64,000 nucleotides of DNA from NCBI GenBank assembly GCA_036186865.1, contig AP025047.1, positions 24,763,693-24,827,692 of the forward strand. Reading direction: 5' to 3'. Made by a program: the position numbers and the translations under genes. Shown one piece after another: positions 12,101 to 22,827 of the stretch; positions within the stretch are counted from its first letter, which is position 1; the number at the start of each line of letters is the position of its first letter. The stretch comes from Eustoma russellianum. Its lineage: Eukaryota; Streptophyta; Magnoliopsida; Gentianales; Gentianaceae. The notes beneath the pieces were generated by a model. That model saw only the letters and a list, made by a program, of their open reading frames with translations, was not told the origin of the DNA and ran no database searches.

Positions 12101-12954
12101 ATTCTTGGTCTTAAGTTAGTTGAGAAATGTGGGGGTTATATGCTTTGTCAAAGTCATTATGTTGAAAAAGTGTTAAAGAAATTTAATCACTTTGATTGCA
12201 AAGCTGTAAGTACTCCATTTGATCCTAACGGAAGATTAGAAAAGAATAATGATGATAGTGTTTCTCAATGTGAAAATGCAAGAATCGTTGTTGTGTAATG
12301 TATTTAATGAATTGCACTAGACCAGATATTGCATATGCTGTGAATAGACTTGCTAGATATACGTACAATCCTAGTAATGCACATTGGTTTGCTTTAAGAA
12401 GACTTTTGAGATATCTTAGAGGAACCATAAACCTTGGTTTGTTCTTTAGTGGAAATCCTTGTGTGTTAGAAGGATTTTGTGATGCTAATTGGGTAACGGA
12501 TAATAATGAAGTTAACTCATCTAATGGTTATGTGTTTACTTTAGGTGGTAGTGCTATTTCATGGAAGTCATCTAAGCAAGCATGTAAAGCAAAGTCAACT
12601 ATGGAATCGGAATTTGTTGCTTTAGAACTTGCATGTATAAATACCGAATGGTTACGGAATTTGCTTATATACATTCCTTTGTGGACTAAACCTATGCCTT
12701 CTGTGTCTATACATTGTGATTCGCAGGCTGCGATTGCTCGAGCAAAGAACAGAGTTTATAATGGAAAGAGCCGTCATATTCGACTGAGACACAATATTGT
12801 GCGAGATTTGATGAGTTCAGGAGTGGTTAATTTGGAGTTTGTAAGATCCGAGTCTAATCTGGCTGATCCTCTGACGAAAGGACTATGTAAGAAGTTGGTC
12901 CGTGAAACATTGAGGGGGATGAGACTTGTTCAATTCGAAGTGGATTCTGTATGA
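9101..12954 (+). pseudogene. gag-pol polyprotein of element 1, broken by stops and frameshifts
   Basis: The protein starts MATKHHAIYDM. It has a gag domain, then a zinc knuckle of form CX2CX4HX4C (CWVCGNARHKAFFC, near 9820), and an aspartic protease motif (VVDTGATRHIA, near 10000). Integrase follows with HSDLGDF, SDRGGEY and GVAERKNRT as the DDE signature, then reverse transcriptase (VKTAFLNGDL and YVDDM near 12000) and RNase H ending at LTKGL. Breaks include a frameshift near 10130, TGA for Trp at 10396-10398 in the pre-integrase motif, a stop at 10699-10701, a stop ending the block at 11255, and TAG at 11868-11870 where Gln is expected (LYGLK, stop, APKQW). It is therefore not expressed as an intact product. 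Confidence 0.93.
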
Positions 12955-13529
12955 CGGCAACCCAACCCACTATTAGCAGAGATCCTGCGAACAGGGTTCA
13001 ATGTGGTAATAACAAGCCACAGAAGAATTCTACTTAGCACTATCATATGTTCCTCCCTATGATGTTGTTGAAGATAGTGCTCGCTGCAAGTTATTGAGGG
13101 TGAGATTTTTAGAATCTCTTAATGGAATTCATAGTCATGTTTGATGATGGAGTGAGCAGTGCACACTTGATGAATTCTATCTATATAAGCGTGGAAGTGG
13201 TGCCGCTTCCTATGAGAGTTTGGAACAACTCACTAGAGCACTTATGAAAACCTGGGACTCGGTGCATGGCCAATTTCGCACCACACCGCGAACTTGCCTA
13301 AAGTTAGTCAATGATACGTCGGTTGTAAGTTTATATAAACAATAGTAGAAGTAAGATTCAAGACGTCAATGTCATCTTATTTCCATTTGTATGCTTCCTC
13401 TTGAACTAAATGGCAATTCAAGACGCGATTCATTGTCCATTATGTGTCATTGTCTTCGTTTGATAGTAGAGAGGTTAGTATATTAACGTTCGTGATTGTT
13501 TGTATATAAGTTTGGATCATATGGAGGAT

Positions 13530-14343
13530 TGTTGGAAAAAGTATGTTAAAATACTTTTAAAAATATGCTTCAAACTTATATAGAAGCATGTGTGATGTTG
13601 TATGGGAGCTTGGTTAATGATTTGAACACTTTTAACTTGGAGAATATCACTTGGATCGATCCAAGTGAGAGTTGGATCGAACCACGTGAAAGATAGAATA
13701 AAGTTAAGTGTTCTGGAGGACATAGATCGATCAATGTAAGGAACATCGATCGATCGATATATACGTCAATCGATCGATGTGGTGTGTTGCAGCTCTGCAA
13801 GCTTTTGGTCCAACATAGATCGATCATGTCGATCGATCTATGTGACAGCGATCGATCGATGTGATCGATCGATTTTCCAACGGACAGAACCTTTCATGTT
13901 GAGTTGCATCCTTTTGATCCAAGAATCATCTCCCTTCACATTTGAACGTTAAACAACTGACTCAGGAGGTCTGAGAACTGCTGAGACTTGTTTAAACAAT
14001 GTTTTTCTTCTATCATAAAGCCTATATATACAAGGCTTGACTATCTTACAAAGACATAGAAAATCTCTTGCAAAACTTAGTGCAAAAATTTTAGCAGTCT
14101 TCTTCCTTCTTCTCCTCTACTTTCAAATACTTCTCTTGTGCAATTTCATCTTCCTCTCGTAGAGCGAACGAAAGGAAGAAGCCATTATATCCTGGGCGGC
14201 TTGTGCCAAGTAGTTCACCTCGCTCGTGGTGGAGGCATTTTAGCTTTAAGGACAACAACATTTGTTGTGTCTTGGCTTTCATTCTCTTTGTTGGCAGCGT
14301 TTTTACTTCTTGTTTGATACCATATTCATACACGTTTCTAACT
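13530..14343 (+). repeat. 3' LTR of element 1
   Basis: This 814-bp copy of the 5' LTR starts TGTTGGAAAAAG and ends TAACT. It carries the palindrome array at about 13655-13880 and a TATA box at 14023-14030. It is followed by the target duplication TGATT. Confidence 0.93.
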
Positions 14344-14348
14344 TGATT

Positions 14349-14631
14349 GACTAATCACTAATACAAAAATCACTAATATAAAAAGACGTTCTAGTACACT
14401 AGAATCCCACATTTACGTAAGGTCTAGAGAGGTGTCAAATTGCTTCGCGATTTGATATACATATCTTATCTTACACTTTGTGCAAATGACTTTCTACGAC
14501 TCGAATTATGACCTCAAGGTCACAAGACTAATGACTAATATAAACTAACTAATGAACGTCTTATTTCTCTAATATCTTTAAAAGTTGATGCTTCTTGAGT
14601 ACATGGTGCGACTTAGACATTTATAGACGGG
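14349..14631. other. Spacer between elements 1 and 2
   Basis: AT-rich sequence with short imperfect repeats (gactaatcactaatac). No gene or recognisable element was seen. Confidence 0.6.
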
Positions 14632-15367
14632 TGTTATCAAATAAGGAAACAAGAGCAACAAACAAGAGAGTATGAAGAAGAGAATGAAAATTGGCTTGAG
14701 GCGTGTATACCACTTTCAGTAAGGAATATTTGCCCCCACTAGATGCTGCAGGGTTGTAAGCAAACTTCCTCCTAGGATACAACAGCCAACAATCTCTTAT
14801 CCTCAGCAAATAGGATAGAGATTCAATAAACTTTCAAAACAAGAGTGAAATGTAATAGAGAGAAGAATTTAGGATGCAAGAATCAATATGGAGTCAAGGT
14901 GTCTTGAAAAATGTGTTTTAATAGCCTATTTATAAGCTCTCAAACTCCATTCAGACGTTCAAGACCATTGCATGGCGATTGGGTATGTCCCTTGGTGCAT
15001 AAGTTGTGATTTTACATGAAAAGGCACTTCTGTTGGCACATCGATCGATCGATGTCATCGATGATGTCTCACAGTAAGCTATCCAAACCACTTCGATCGA
15101 TCTATGTATTGATCGAAGTCACATCGATCGATCTATGTGATTGATCTATGTTGGACAGAGAGTTTCAACTCTGCACCCAGGGTACATCGATCGATCGATG
15201 TGATCGATCTATATCTCACAGAATACTCAACTTCTTTTTCAAGGCACATGGATCTATCCAATTGAGACATGGATCGATCCATGTCATGAGTCAAGCTATT
15301 CTTGCTTATTTGCCACACCAATTCACCTTCATTCTGCATCTCATTGCCTTTACAAACTATTATAACA
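14632..15367 (-). repeat. 3' LTR of element 2
   Basis: Direct repeat of 19111-19853. On the minus strand it starts TGTTATAATAG and ends TTGATAACA. ATCGATCGAT palindromes occupy about 15040-15280, offset 87-330 from the LTR start. A TATAAATAG box lies near 14925-14935. The array differs in length from that of the partner LTR. Confidence 0.9.
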
Positions 15368-15909
15368 ATCCCCCACTTAGTTTATAAAGCCATTTATGAT
15401 ATTTCATGCATCTAAGAAGTATCTTTCGATTTGAACCTCTTATTAGTATAATACTTCAAAGTTCTAACAAAATCTTGAAGCTTAAAATCCTTGAATCAGA
15501 TTCCTATGTGTTAGAGCCGTAAATATTATACACGTGAAACCACACTCTTCTTAGAAGTTCATCTTAAACTGCACTTTATGGCCTTGTGCTTCCCCTAGTT
15601 TTCATGAACATTTCAAGATCATTGCTTGTCGAAGCGGCACCACTTCCTATGTTCATATAGGTGAAGATTAAGATATTCCCTCTTAATCCTTCATTAAAAG
15701 TGTCATAACACTCACCCTCCTTTAACACTAACATTCCAATTCTTTAAAAATCAATGCAGTGTGGTTTGATTCTTTAAAGATCAATCATAGTGCTTTAAGA
15801 TCTCACTTTGTGACTTGTTGTTACCCATTGAACCTTTGACTAGTGGTATGCTAGGAAAGGTTGGGTTTATATCACAAGTGAACTTATCCCATACGTCTCA
15901 ATCACATCC

Positions 15910-18900
15910 CTAAAGATGTACTTGTACCAAGTCCTTTGAAACACTCTTTGTCAACGAATCCGCCAGGTTATTGCAGGATTTAACGTATACAATGGCTATT
16001 ACACCACCCGTGATTAATTGCCTTATATAATCATGCCTAAGGCTAACATGACTAGATTTCTCGTTATAGATTTTACTATAAGCTCTAGACATCGTTGCTT
16101 GGCTATCGCAGTGTAAGGAAATGGCTGGCATCGATTGTAGCCATAACTCTATATCCAATAATAAATTTCTCAGCCATTCCGCTTCCTTACATGCAGATCC
16201 TAATGCTATGAATTCGGATTCTATTGTAAAATGAGTTATGCATGTATGTTTCTTTGAAGCCCAAGAAACAGCACCACCACCCAATGTAAATATCCAACTC
16301 GTAGTAGATTTGTTATCACCAATGCTAGTTATCCAACTAGCATCAGTATAACCTTCTAACACGGTTGGAAAATTATTATAGTACAATCCGTAACTCATAG
16401 TCCTCTTCAAGTACCCAAGTACTCGTTTGATTGCCTTCCAATGGTCTATACTAAGATTACTAGTATACCTTGATAATTTACACACCGCAAAGGCAATATC
16501 CGGTCTAGTGTAATGCATAGCATACATTAAACTAACAATTGCACTAGCATATTCTAATTGTGCTACCGCTCTACCGGTATGTCCAGTCAATTTGTATGAG
16601 GCATCAAATGGTGTGTTTGCTTCTTTGATCTCCAAGTGTTTGAACTTATTCAATACTTTGTTTATTTAATGAAATTGACAAAGATCAAAACCCCCACTAT
16701 GTTTGGACAGTTTCATCCCTAAGATAGTATCTACGTCACCCAAATCTTTCATTTGGAATTGTGAAGTTAAAAACTTCTTAGTTTCATTTACTCCTTCCAT
16801 ATTAGTGCCAATAATTAGCATATCATCCACGTACAAACAAATAATGACACCATATTTTTCTGTAAACTTGGAATATGCACACTTATATGCCCCATTATGT
16901 CGTAAACCATCCTTTAAAATAGTAGTGTCAAACTTTTCATGCCATTGTTTCGGTGCTTGTTTCAATCCATACAATAACCTTATCAATTTACACACTTTGT
17001 GCTCATTCCCTGGAAGTACAAAACCTTCCGGTTGTTCCATATAAATCTCTTCCTCTAAATCACCATTGAGAAATGCAGTCTTAACATCCATTTGATGAAT
17101 AACCAAGTTATTTATGGATGCTCTTGCTATCAACACTCTAATGGATGTTATTCTCGCAATCGGAGCATATGTGTCAAAATAGTCTATCCTTTCTTGTTGT
17201 CTAAAGCTTTTGGCTAATAATCTAGCCTTGAAAGTTTGAATTGAACCATCAGTATTATACTTTCTTCTAAATACCTATTTACATCCAATTGCTTTGGAAC
17301 TTGGAGGCAAATCAGTGAGAATCCGCGTATCGTTGGACAATAACGAGTTCATCTCATCGTCAATTGCTTCCTTCCAAAATGATGCATCTCTCGATTGCAT
17401 CGCTTCTTTATAGGACTTAGGATTATCTTCTACACTTAATACAATAGGGATTTGATTAAACACCTTCGTCCTATTCCTTCAACTAAGAAGGTAATGGATT
17501 GTGAAGAAATGAAGTCCGGATGTAAATACTTTTCCTTTCTAGCATGTTGACTTCTCCTAACCTCAGCTGGAGAATCTTGATTTTGATCATCAACACTAGA
17601 AGGATCACTGGAAAAATCTCCAACAATATGTTCATTCAAATTTTCACTTGTTGAACTTTGATTTGAATCTGTTCTCAAGAATTTGTTCTCAAGAAATTCA
17701 ACATCTCTAGATTCAACAACCACATTGGATTCTAAATCTAGAATCCTATATGCCTTAGAGTTTTCAGCATATCCAATAAAGACATCTTTAAGAGCTCTTG
17801 GCCCCAACTTAGTCTTCTTCGGATCCGGAACTCTATAATAGGATAGACAACCCCAAACTCTAAGATAACTTAGATTTGGACTTTGTTTCTTCCATATTTC
17901 GTATGGAGAAACCTTAAACTTCTTAGAAGAAATTCTATTGTGAATGTGATAAGCCATCAACAAGGCTTCTCCCTACAAATTCTTTGGCAAACCAGAGTTT
18001 ATTAATATTGCATTCAGCATGTCAACTAAACTTCTGTTTTTTCCTTTCAGCCAAACCGTTGGTGGGGTGTGTATGGTGCACTTTTCAGGTGTATGATACC
18101 ATTCTCCTCACAGAATTGATTAAATTCAAGAGGGAAGTATTCACCACCACTCACTTCTTAGAACTTTGATTTTTAATCCCGATTGATTTTCAACTTCTAT
18201 TTTGTAGACTTTGAACATGTCAAAGGCTTCATCTTTATGCCTTAGCAAATATACATATGTATATCTGAAAGCATCATCAATGAAAGTTATGAAATATCGA
18301 TTTTCACCTCGGGTTAAAACAACATTCAATTCACAAATATCTGAGTGAACAAGTTCTAAGAGTTCGGTTTTCCGTTCTACTTTCGGAAATGGTTTCTTTG
18401 TCATTTTAGCTTGTATATATACTTCACAAGTTCTTTCATTTTCATCTTTGCAAGAAATTAAGGCATGCTTAGACACGTCTCTTTACAAGACTTCTTGTCT
18501 CTTCTTTAATTCGCAAATGCTTTTGAAGTTGTTCAAGAGAAAAAGATTCAGTTGAGTGTAGCAATTTCTTCCTGTAGTCATTCCAACTAGGAGGAAGCTT
18601 TGCAATTATCCCTCCTACTTGTAATACCTCAGAAACTTCTACACCAACTCCTTCAGTTTGGAAACAATGACTTGCAACTTGTACACCTGGTCCATGATTG
18701 AAAAATTTTCAATCATTTTAAAATTAAAATACTTCATCACCTGAAATTTATCCGCGCCTTGTTTCTTGTTGTTGCATTTGAATTCTAACGCGTTCCATAT
18801 CTCCCTCGGTGATGATGTAGCTGTGAACAGATCGTAAATACGATCTAAAAGATTGTTGAGGATGTGTCCTCGACACATCATATTATCATCATGTCTCTTC

Positions 18901-19094
18901 CTTCAAGCAGCCTTAACCTCCTCAGAGTCCTCTTCGAGTGGGATCGGCAAATCTTTCAGATTTGGGTCCAAACAATACCCAATCGGAAGTGCACTAAGAA
19001 GGAACAACATTTTGTCCTTCCACCGAAGATAGTTTGTTCCATCGAAACGATCTAGCTTCATGCTCTCTTGGTTTAAGAACATCTTTGAATCCAT
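15910..19094 (-). pseudogene. gag-pol polyprotein of element 2, deleted and broken
   Basis: Gag begins MDSKMFLNQESMKLDRFDG at 19094 and continues to about 18485. The zinc knuckle and protease are missing: gag joins the integrase region directly at about 18480, indicating an internal deletion. Integrase keeps HSDICEL and FITFIDD, but the second catalytic region reads LRSEWW with a frameshift. Reverse transcriptase lies at 16666-17280 (FLNGDLEEEIYMEQ, LYVDDMLIIGTN). RNase H ([45 protein letters not shown]) ends at 15910. There are several stops. Confidence 0.9.
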
Positions 19095-19110
19095 AAATAT
19101 TCCTTACGAT

Positions 19111-19853
19111 TGTTATCAAATAAGGAAACAAGAACAACAAACAAGAGAGTATGAAGAAGAGAATGAAAATTGGCTTGAGGCGTGTATACCACTTTCCGTA
19201 AAGAATATTTGCCCCCACTAGATGCTGCAGGATTGTAAGCAAATTTCCTCCTAGGATACAACAACCAACAATCTCTTATCCTCAACAAATAGGATAGAGA
19301 TTCAATAAACTTTCAAAACAAGAGTGAAATGTAGTAGAGAGGAGAATTTAGGATGCAAGAATCAATATGGAGTCAAGGTGTCTTGAAAAATGTGTTATAA
19401 TAGCCTTTTTATAAGCTCTCAAACTCCATTCAGATGTTCAAGACCGTTGCATGGCGATTGGGTATGTCCCTTGGTGCACAAGTTGTGATTTTACATGAAA
19501 AAAACACTTCTGTTGGCACATCGATCGATCGATGTCTCACAGTAAGTTATCCAAACCACTTCGATTGATCTATGTATTGATCGAAGTCACATCAATCGAT
19601 CTATGTTGGACAGAAAGTTTTAACTCTGCACCCAGGGTACATCGATCGATTGATGTGATCGGTCTATATGACATCGATCGATCAATGTGATCGGTCTATA
19701 TTCGGCAGAATACTCAACTTCATTTTCAAGCCACATGGATCTATCCAATTGAGACATGTATAGATCCATGTCATGAGTCAAGCTATTCTTGCTTATTCCC
19801 ACACCAATTCACCTTCATTCTTCATCCCATTGCTTTTACAAACTATTATAACA
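19111..19853 (-). repeat. 5' LTR of element 2
   Basis: Partner of 14632-15367. The palindrome array is at about 19520-19770. A short duplication (catcgatgatgtc) seen in the other copy is absent here. Confidence 0.9.
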
Positions 19854-21439
19854 ACATTATATTTGAAATCATCGTATGAATAAAAAAAAGACACCCTGTA
19901 TTTGAAGGAATAGGTTATCAATGTGGGGATTTGGTTCCCAAGAAATTTCTGATGCTTAAAATCTGTACCTTGAAGAAGAAGATAGTAGATAAATCAATGT
20001 AAAGATAACAAGTTTGGATCCCTAAACAAGTGAATATGTGAGGTTTATATAAACCATTAATGTTGTCATTGGAAAGACAACAACATTTTTCCTGAATGGT
20101 TCTTGTAATGTTGACGTTAGTGGTTTGGTAATACAAAGACCATGGAAACGCCGCTATATGTTCTTGCATTAGACAAGCTTTCAAAACAACAGCAACATTA
20201 TCCTATTACCTTAGACGATTCCACCTATAATAGGATATAGGAGGATCGGATATACTATCCATGTGTTAGAAACATGCAAAAGTTGTTTTCCGATGATCCA
20301 TAATAAAAATTGCGTCAAGTTATATCGATCAACTGCTACTTTACAATATAAAAAACGCAGTCAGTTTAATAAATAATTTTACTTTATTCTATTATATTTC
20401 AAACTAAAAAATGTGCATTTAATTCCATTGAAAACACAAAGAAGTAGACAAGCTTTGAAAACGACAACACGTGTGTCAAAAGTACTTGTTTAACTTCCAG
20501 AACCCGGAAGTTTGTCACGTGGCCTTGGAGAGCAAATACGTATTCATTGTTCCACTTTTTGAGTATAATTCTAGTTGGGATGCTTGGCCGTTATATTTTT
20601 GTCAGAATTTGTTCTGGTTCTCTTTTGATTATATAAAGGCAATAATAATTTGTTGTTAATTTTACAAAAGATAAAAAAACCAAAATTGAATGGATACACC
20701 ATGATAATGTTGTGTAGGATACAGTAATAACTTAACATATACATACACTCACCTTTCGAAATTCTAGTAACTTCAAAATTAACTTCTTCGGTATACGAGG
20801 TTAACAGTTTAGATAACATCATATTGATGTTGTCGATAGAAACAACTTATGATTGATGTTGTCGATACAAACAACTTACGATTGAGATTTCTAATAAATT
20901 TCAACAATCCATTTTATGCTTATATCTTGTATTCAGTGTACGAATCTATCCTAAAAATATTCTTACATTTGTTTATCAAACATAATATAAATAATACCAT
21001 ATTGAAAAGTTATCTGTGACAAAATGTTTTAGCCGGGATGAGTACTTACTTTTAACAACACATCAGATTAACACATTTAAACTACTAAATTAATGAGAAT
21101 AAACAATCAAAAGGTTCTAATACATTTCACCAACCGGCCAATAGTTCTTTACAAGTTCGACTATTGTGACTGTTAAACACACAAAGCTTATTCGGTTTAT
21201 GTACATTCTCCTAGAAAAGTACATAGTTTTCTTTAAACGACCAAGTAGCCTTCTTATTTCCGGAGGATGTATCGTATTTTCTTTGTTCTCATACCTAGAA
21301 CTAATGGAGGCTGACACCAACCTTTCTCGTAGCACTTCAATGGCTCTATAAAGAAATATCTCTCGGCTATATCGACAATTAATACTTTACATGCTCGAAC
21401 CATTGCACTTGCATGATGACATAGGAAACCATATGCCTA
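19854..21439. other. Intergenic stretch, mostly unrecognised
   Basis: AT-rich sequence between element 2 and element 5. It holds a SINE-tail-like segment (20185-20264). An open minus-strand frame at 21117-21335 (RYENKENTIHPPEIRRLLGR) looks possibly coding but was not recognised. No splice structure could be assembled around it. Confidence 0.5.
20185..20264 (-). repeat. SINE 3'-tail-like segment with short TTG tail
   Basis: Read on the minus strand, this resembles the segment at 40267-40348: an internal stretch with ggatcggatat and attaccttagacgattcc, ending in a GTTGCTGTTGTT-like tail. A 19-base repeat, with about 17 matches, occurs at 20169-20187 and 20444-20462 (agacaagctttc/gaaaac). It could be a target duplication of a larger insertion of about 260 bp, but no pol III boxes were recognised. 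Confidence 0.45.
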
Positions 21440-21460
21440 TTATCGAAAACATGTATACGT

Positions 21461-22222
21461 TCAAATGATATGCCTTTAGTTTATCGTGTTTTTCTTCCCA
21501 TTGTCACCTTTTATGTTAATGGTAAGTCGGCCAAACTCCCTAGCAATTTAGACTTTTACATAGCCTATCGACTATCCATGAGGAAACAATTGTACTTTGG
21601 AAAAATATTCTTTGTGAATGTGTTGGAAGCAGTTACTAAGAAGTCAAAAGCGCTTCCATATATCAATCTAATTTATAGATTGCTCAGAAAGGCAAATGTG
21701 GTGTTGGATGAGCCTTATGACAAAAAGATAGCCACTAAAGACTATTACACCAAAGCCAGCATTCAACAAATCCACAAATCCCAAAAAGAAGCATAAAGAT
21801 GGGGCGATCAAAATGAACCTAAAGAGGAAGAGACCGAAAATGTCCCTACTAAAGAATCCGTTCCTCCAGTATATCCCACCAAGCCCCCCACTGAAACTCA
21901 ACCTCACCCTCAAACTCAATTAATCCCTACCTCCCGAGTGGATAAGGGAAAAGCCACGATGGAGGTGGATAGTGGTTCCGAGTTACCATTTGATGCTAAG
22001 GATGAGGTTAACGAGCTACATCACTTATCAGATCGAATGGGCGAAGACATCACAAAGGATCAAGTTCAGATAGATGATCTTGAAAAGGACACCACGAATC
22101 TCCAAAAGAGGGCCAAGACGCTAGAAATGGAGCTCAATGCTCAAAAGACCAAGTACCAAATGCTCAAGGCCAAGCTCAAGGTATACATATCCGGATTATG
22201 TTTCTCCTCCGATGAAGAATAG
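21461..22222 (+). pseudogene. Extra downstream ORF of element 5 (Sirevirus-type ORF after pol), 5' truncated
   Basis: The sequence resembles the extra ORF of element 3: NDMPLVYRV, SAKLPSNLDFYIAY, VTKKSKALPY and IQQIHKSQKEA. A TAA at 21794-21796 interrupts it directly after QKEA. The same frame then stays open for about 140 codons through a proline-rich part, a KGKATMEVDSGS segment and a C-terminal coiled coil (DDLEKDTTNLQKRAKTLEME), ending at 22222. The first part resembles the domain often annotated as putative plant transposon protein. Its function is unknown. Because a stop occurs at the same place in element 3, it may be an ancestral or regulated stop rather than decay. Confidence 0.75.
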
Positions 22223-22827
22223 CGCTACTAGTGCTCCCCATTTCCCTCTTAGCTATAGGATAAGGTTTAGAAGTTAATTTTTCTCGTGTATCTAAAACTT
22301 CGTATTATATTAATGATATTTTTGATTGCCCTTCATTATTGGTTTTCGATGCTTTCAAAAAGGGGAAGAAATTAGTATTAATATGCTTACATTGGTATGC
22401 TTGCTTGGGGAATTGTTATGCTTACAATGTTGTTGGCATGCTTGCTTGTTTGATGGAAATGTATAACATGCTTGCCTACTTAAGGTTTTGGCATATTTGG
22501 CACATAAGTTGAGTGATCGGTGTAAATTGAAAATATGGCATTGAGTGATAGGTGTAAATTGAAAATATGGCGTGATGCACTTGCACTTGATGCATGGTTT
22601 GGTTGAGAGGGATTATTTTGACATTTTCATCATATTCATTGGTTTTAGGAAGAATACGTGATGAGGGAGAGTTTTGGATATGTTCATATGTTGGGGGAGC
22701 ATGGAATGCATGGACTAAGGGGGAGACATAAAATGTCAAGTTTGAAACGTTTAGCTAGCTCAAATTAAAATTTTCAAACAAAAATATCTTTTAAATTTTG
22801 GTTTTGAAATCATCAAAAAGGGGAGAT

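Larger units (their letters stand above)
8222..14343 (+). mobile_element. Ty1/copia LTR retrotransposon, element 1 (full length, decayed)
   Basis: Element of 6,122 bp flanked by the target duplication TGATT (8217-8221 and 14344-14348). The LTRs start TGTTGG. The left one ends TAACA; the right one ends TAACT, a presumed mutation of the terminal CA. Order of domains is gag, protease, integrase, reverse transcriptase, RNase H, which defines Ty1/copia. The usual initiator-Met primer site is absent: gag begins only 28 bases after the LTR. A non-coding stretch of about 575 bases (12955-13529) separates RNase H from the 3' LTR, with a weak polypurine tract (atggaggat) just before 13530. Confidence 0.95.
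14632..19853 (-). mobile_element. Ty1/copia LTR retrotransposon, element 2 (internally deleted)
   Basis: Element of 5,222 bp on the minus strand, bounded by LTRs of 736 bp (14632-15367) and 743 bp (19111-19853). A polypurine tract (CTAAGTGGGGGAT on the minus strand, 15368-15380) lies against the 3' LTR. Gag starts only 16 bases after the 5' LTR, with no initiator-Met primer site, as in element 1. Flanking 5-mers (ACGGG at 14627-14631 and ACATT at 19854-19858) do not match, so no target duplication is left. Domain order is that of copia. It is related to element 1 but a different family by LTR sequence. Confidence 0.9.

Noticed and set aside
20471..21351. Several short open frames on both strands (for example 20571-20822, 21117-21335)
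   Set aside because: No family recognised, no splice model, AT-rich; kept only as a note in the spacer entry.
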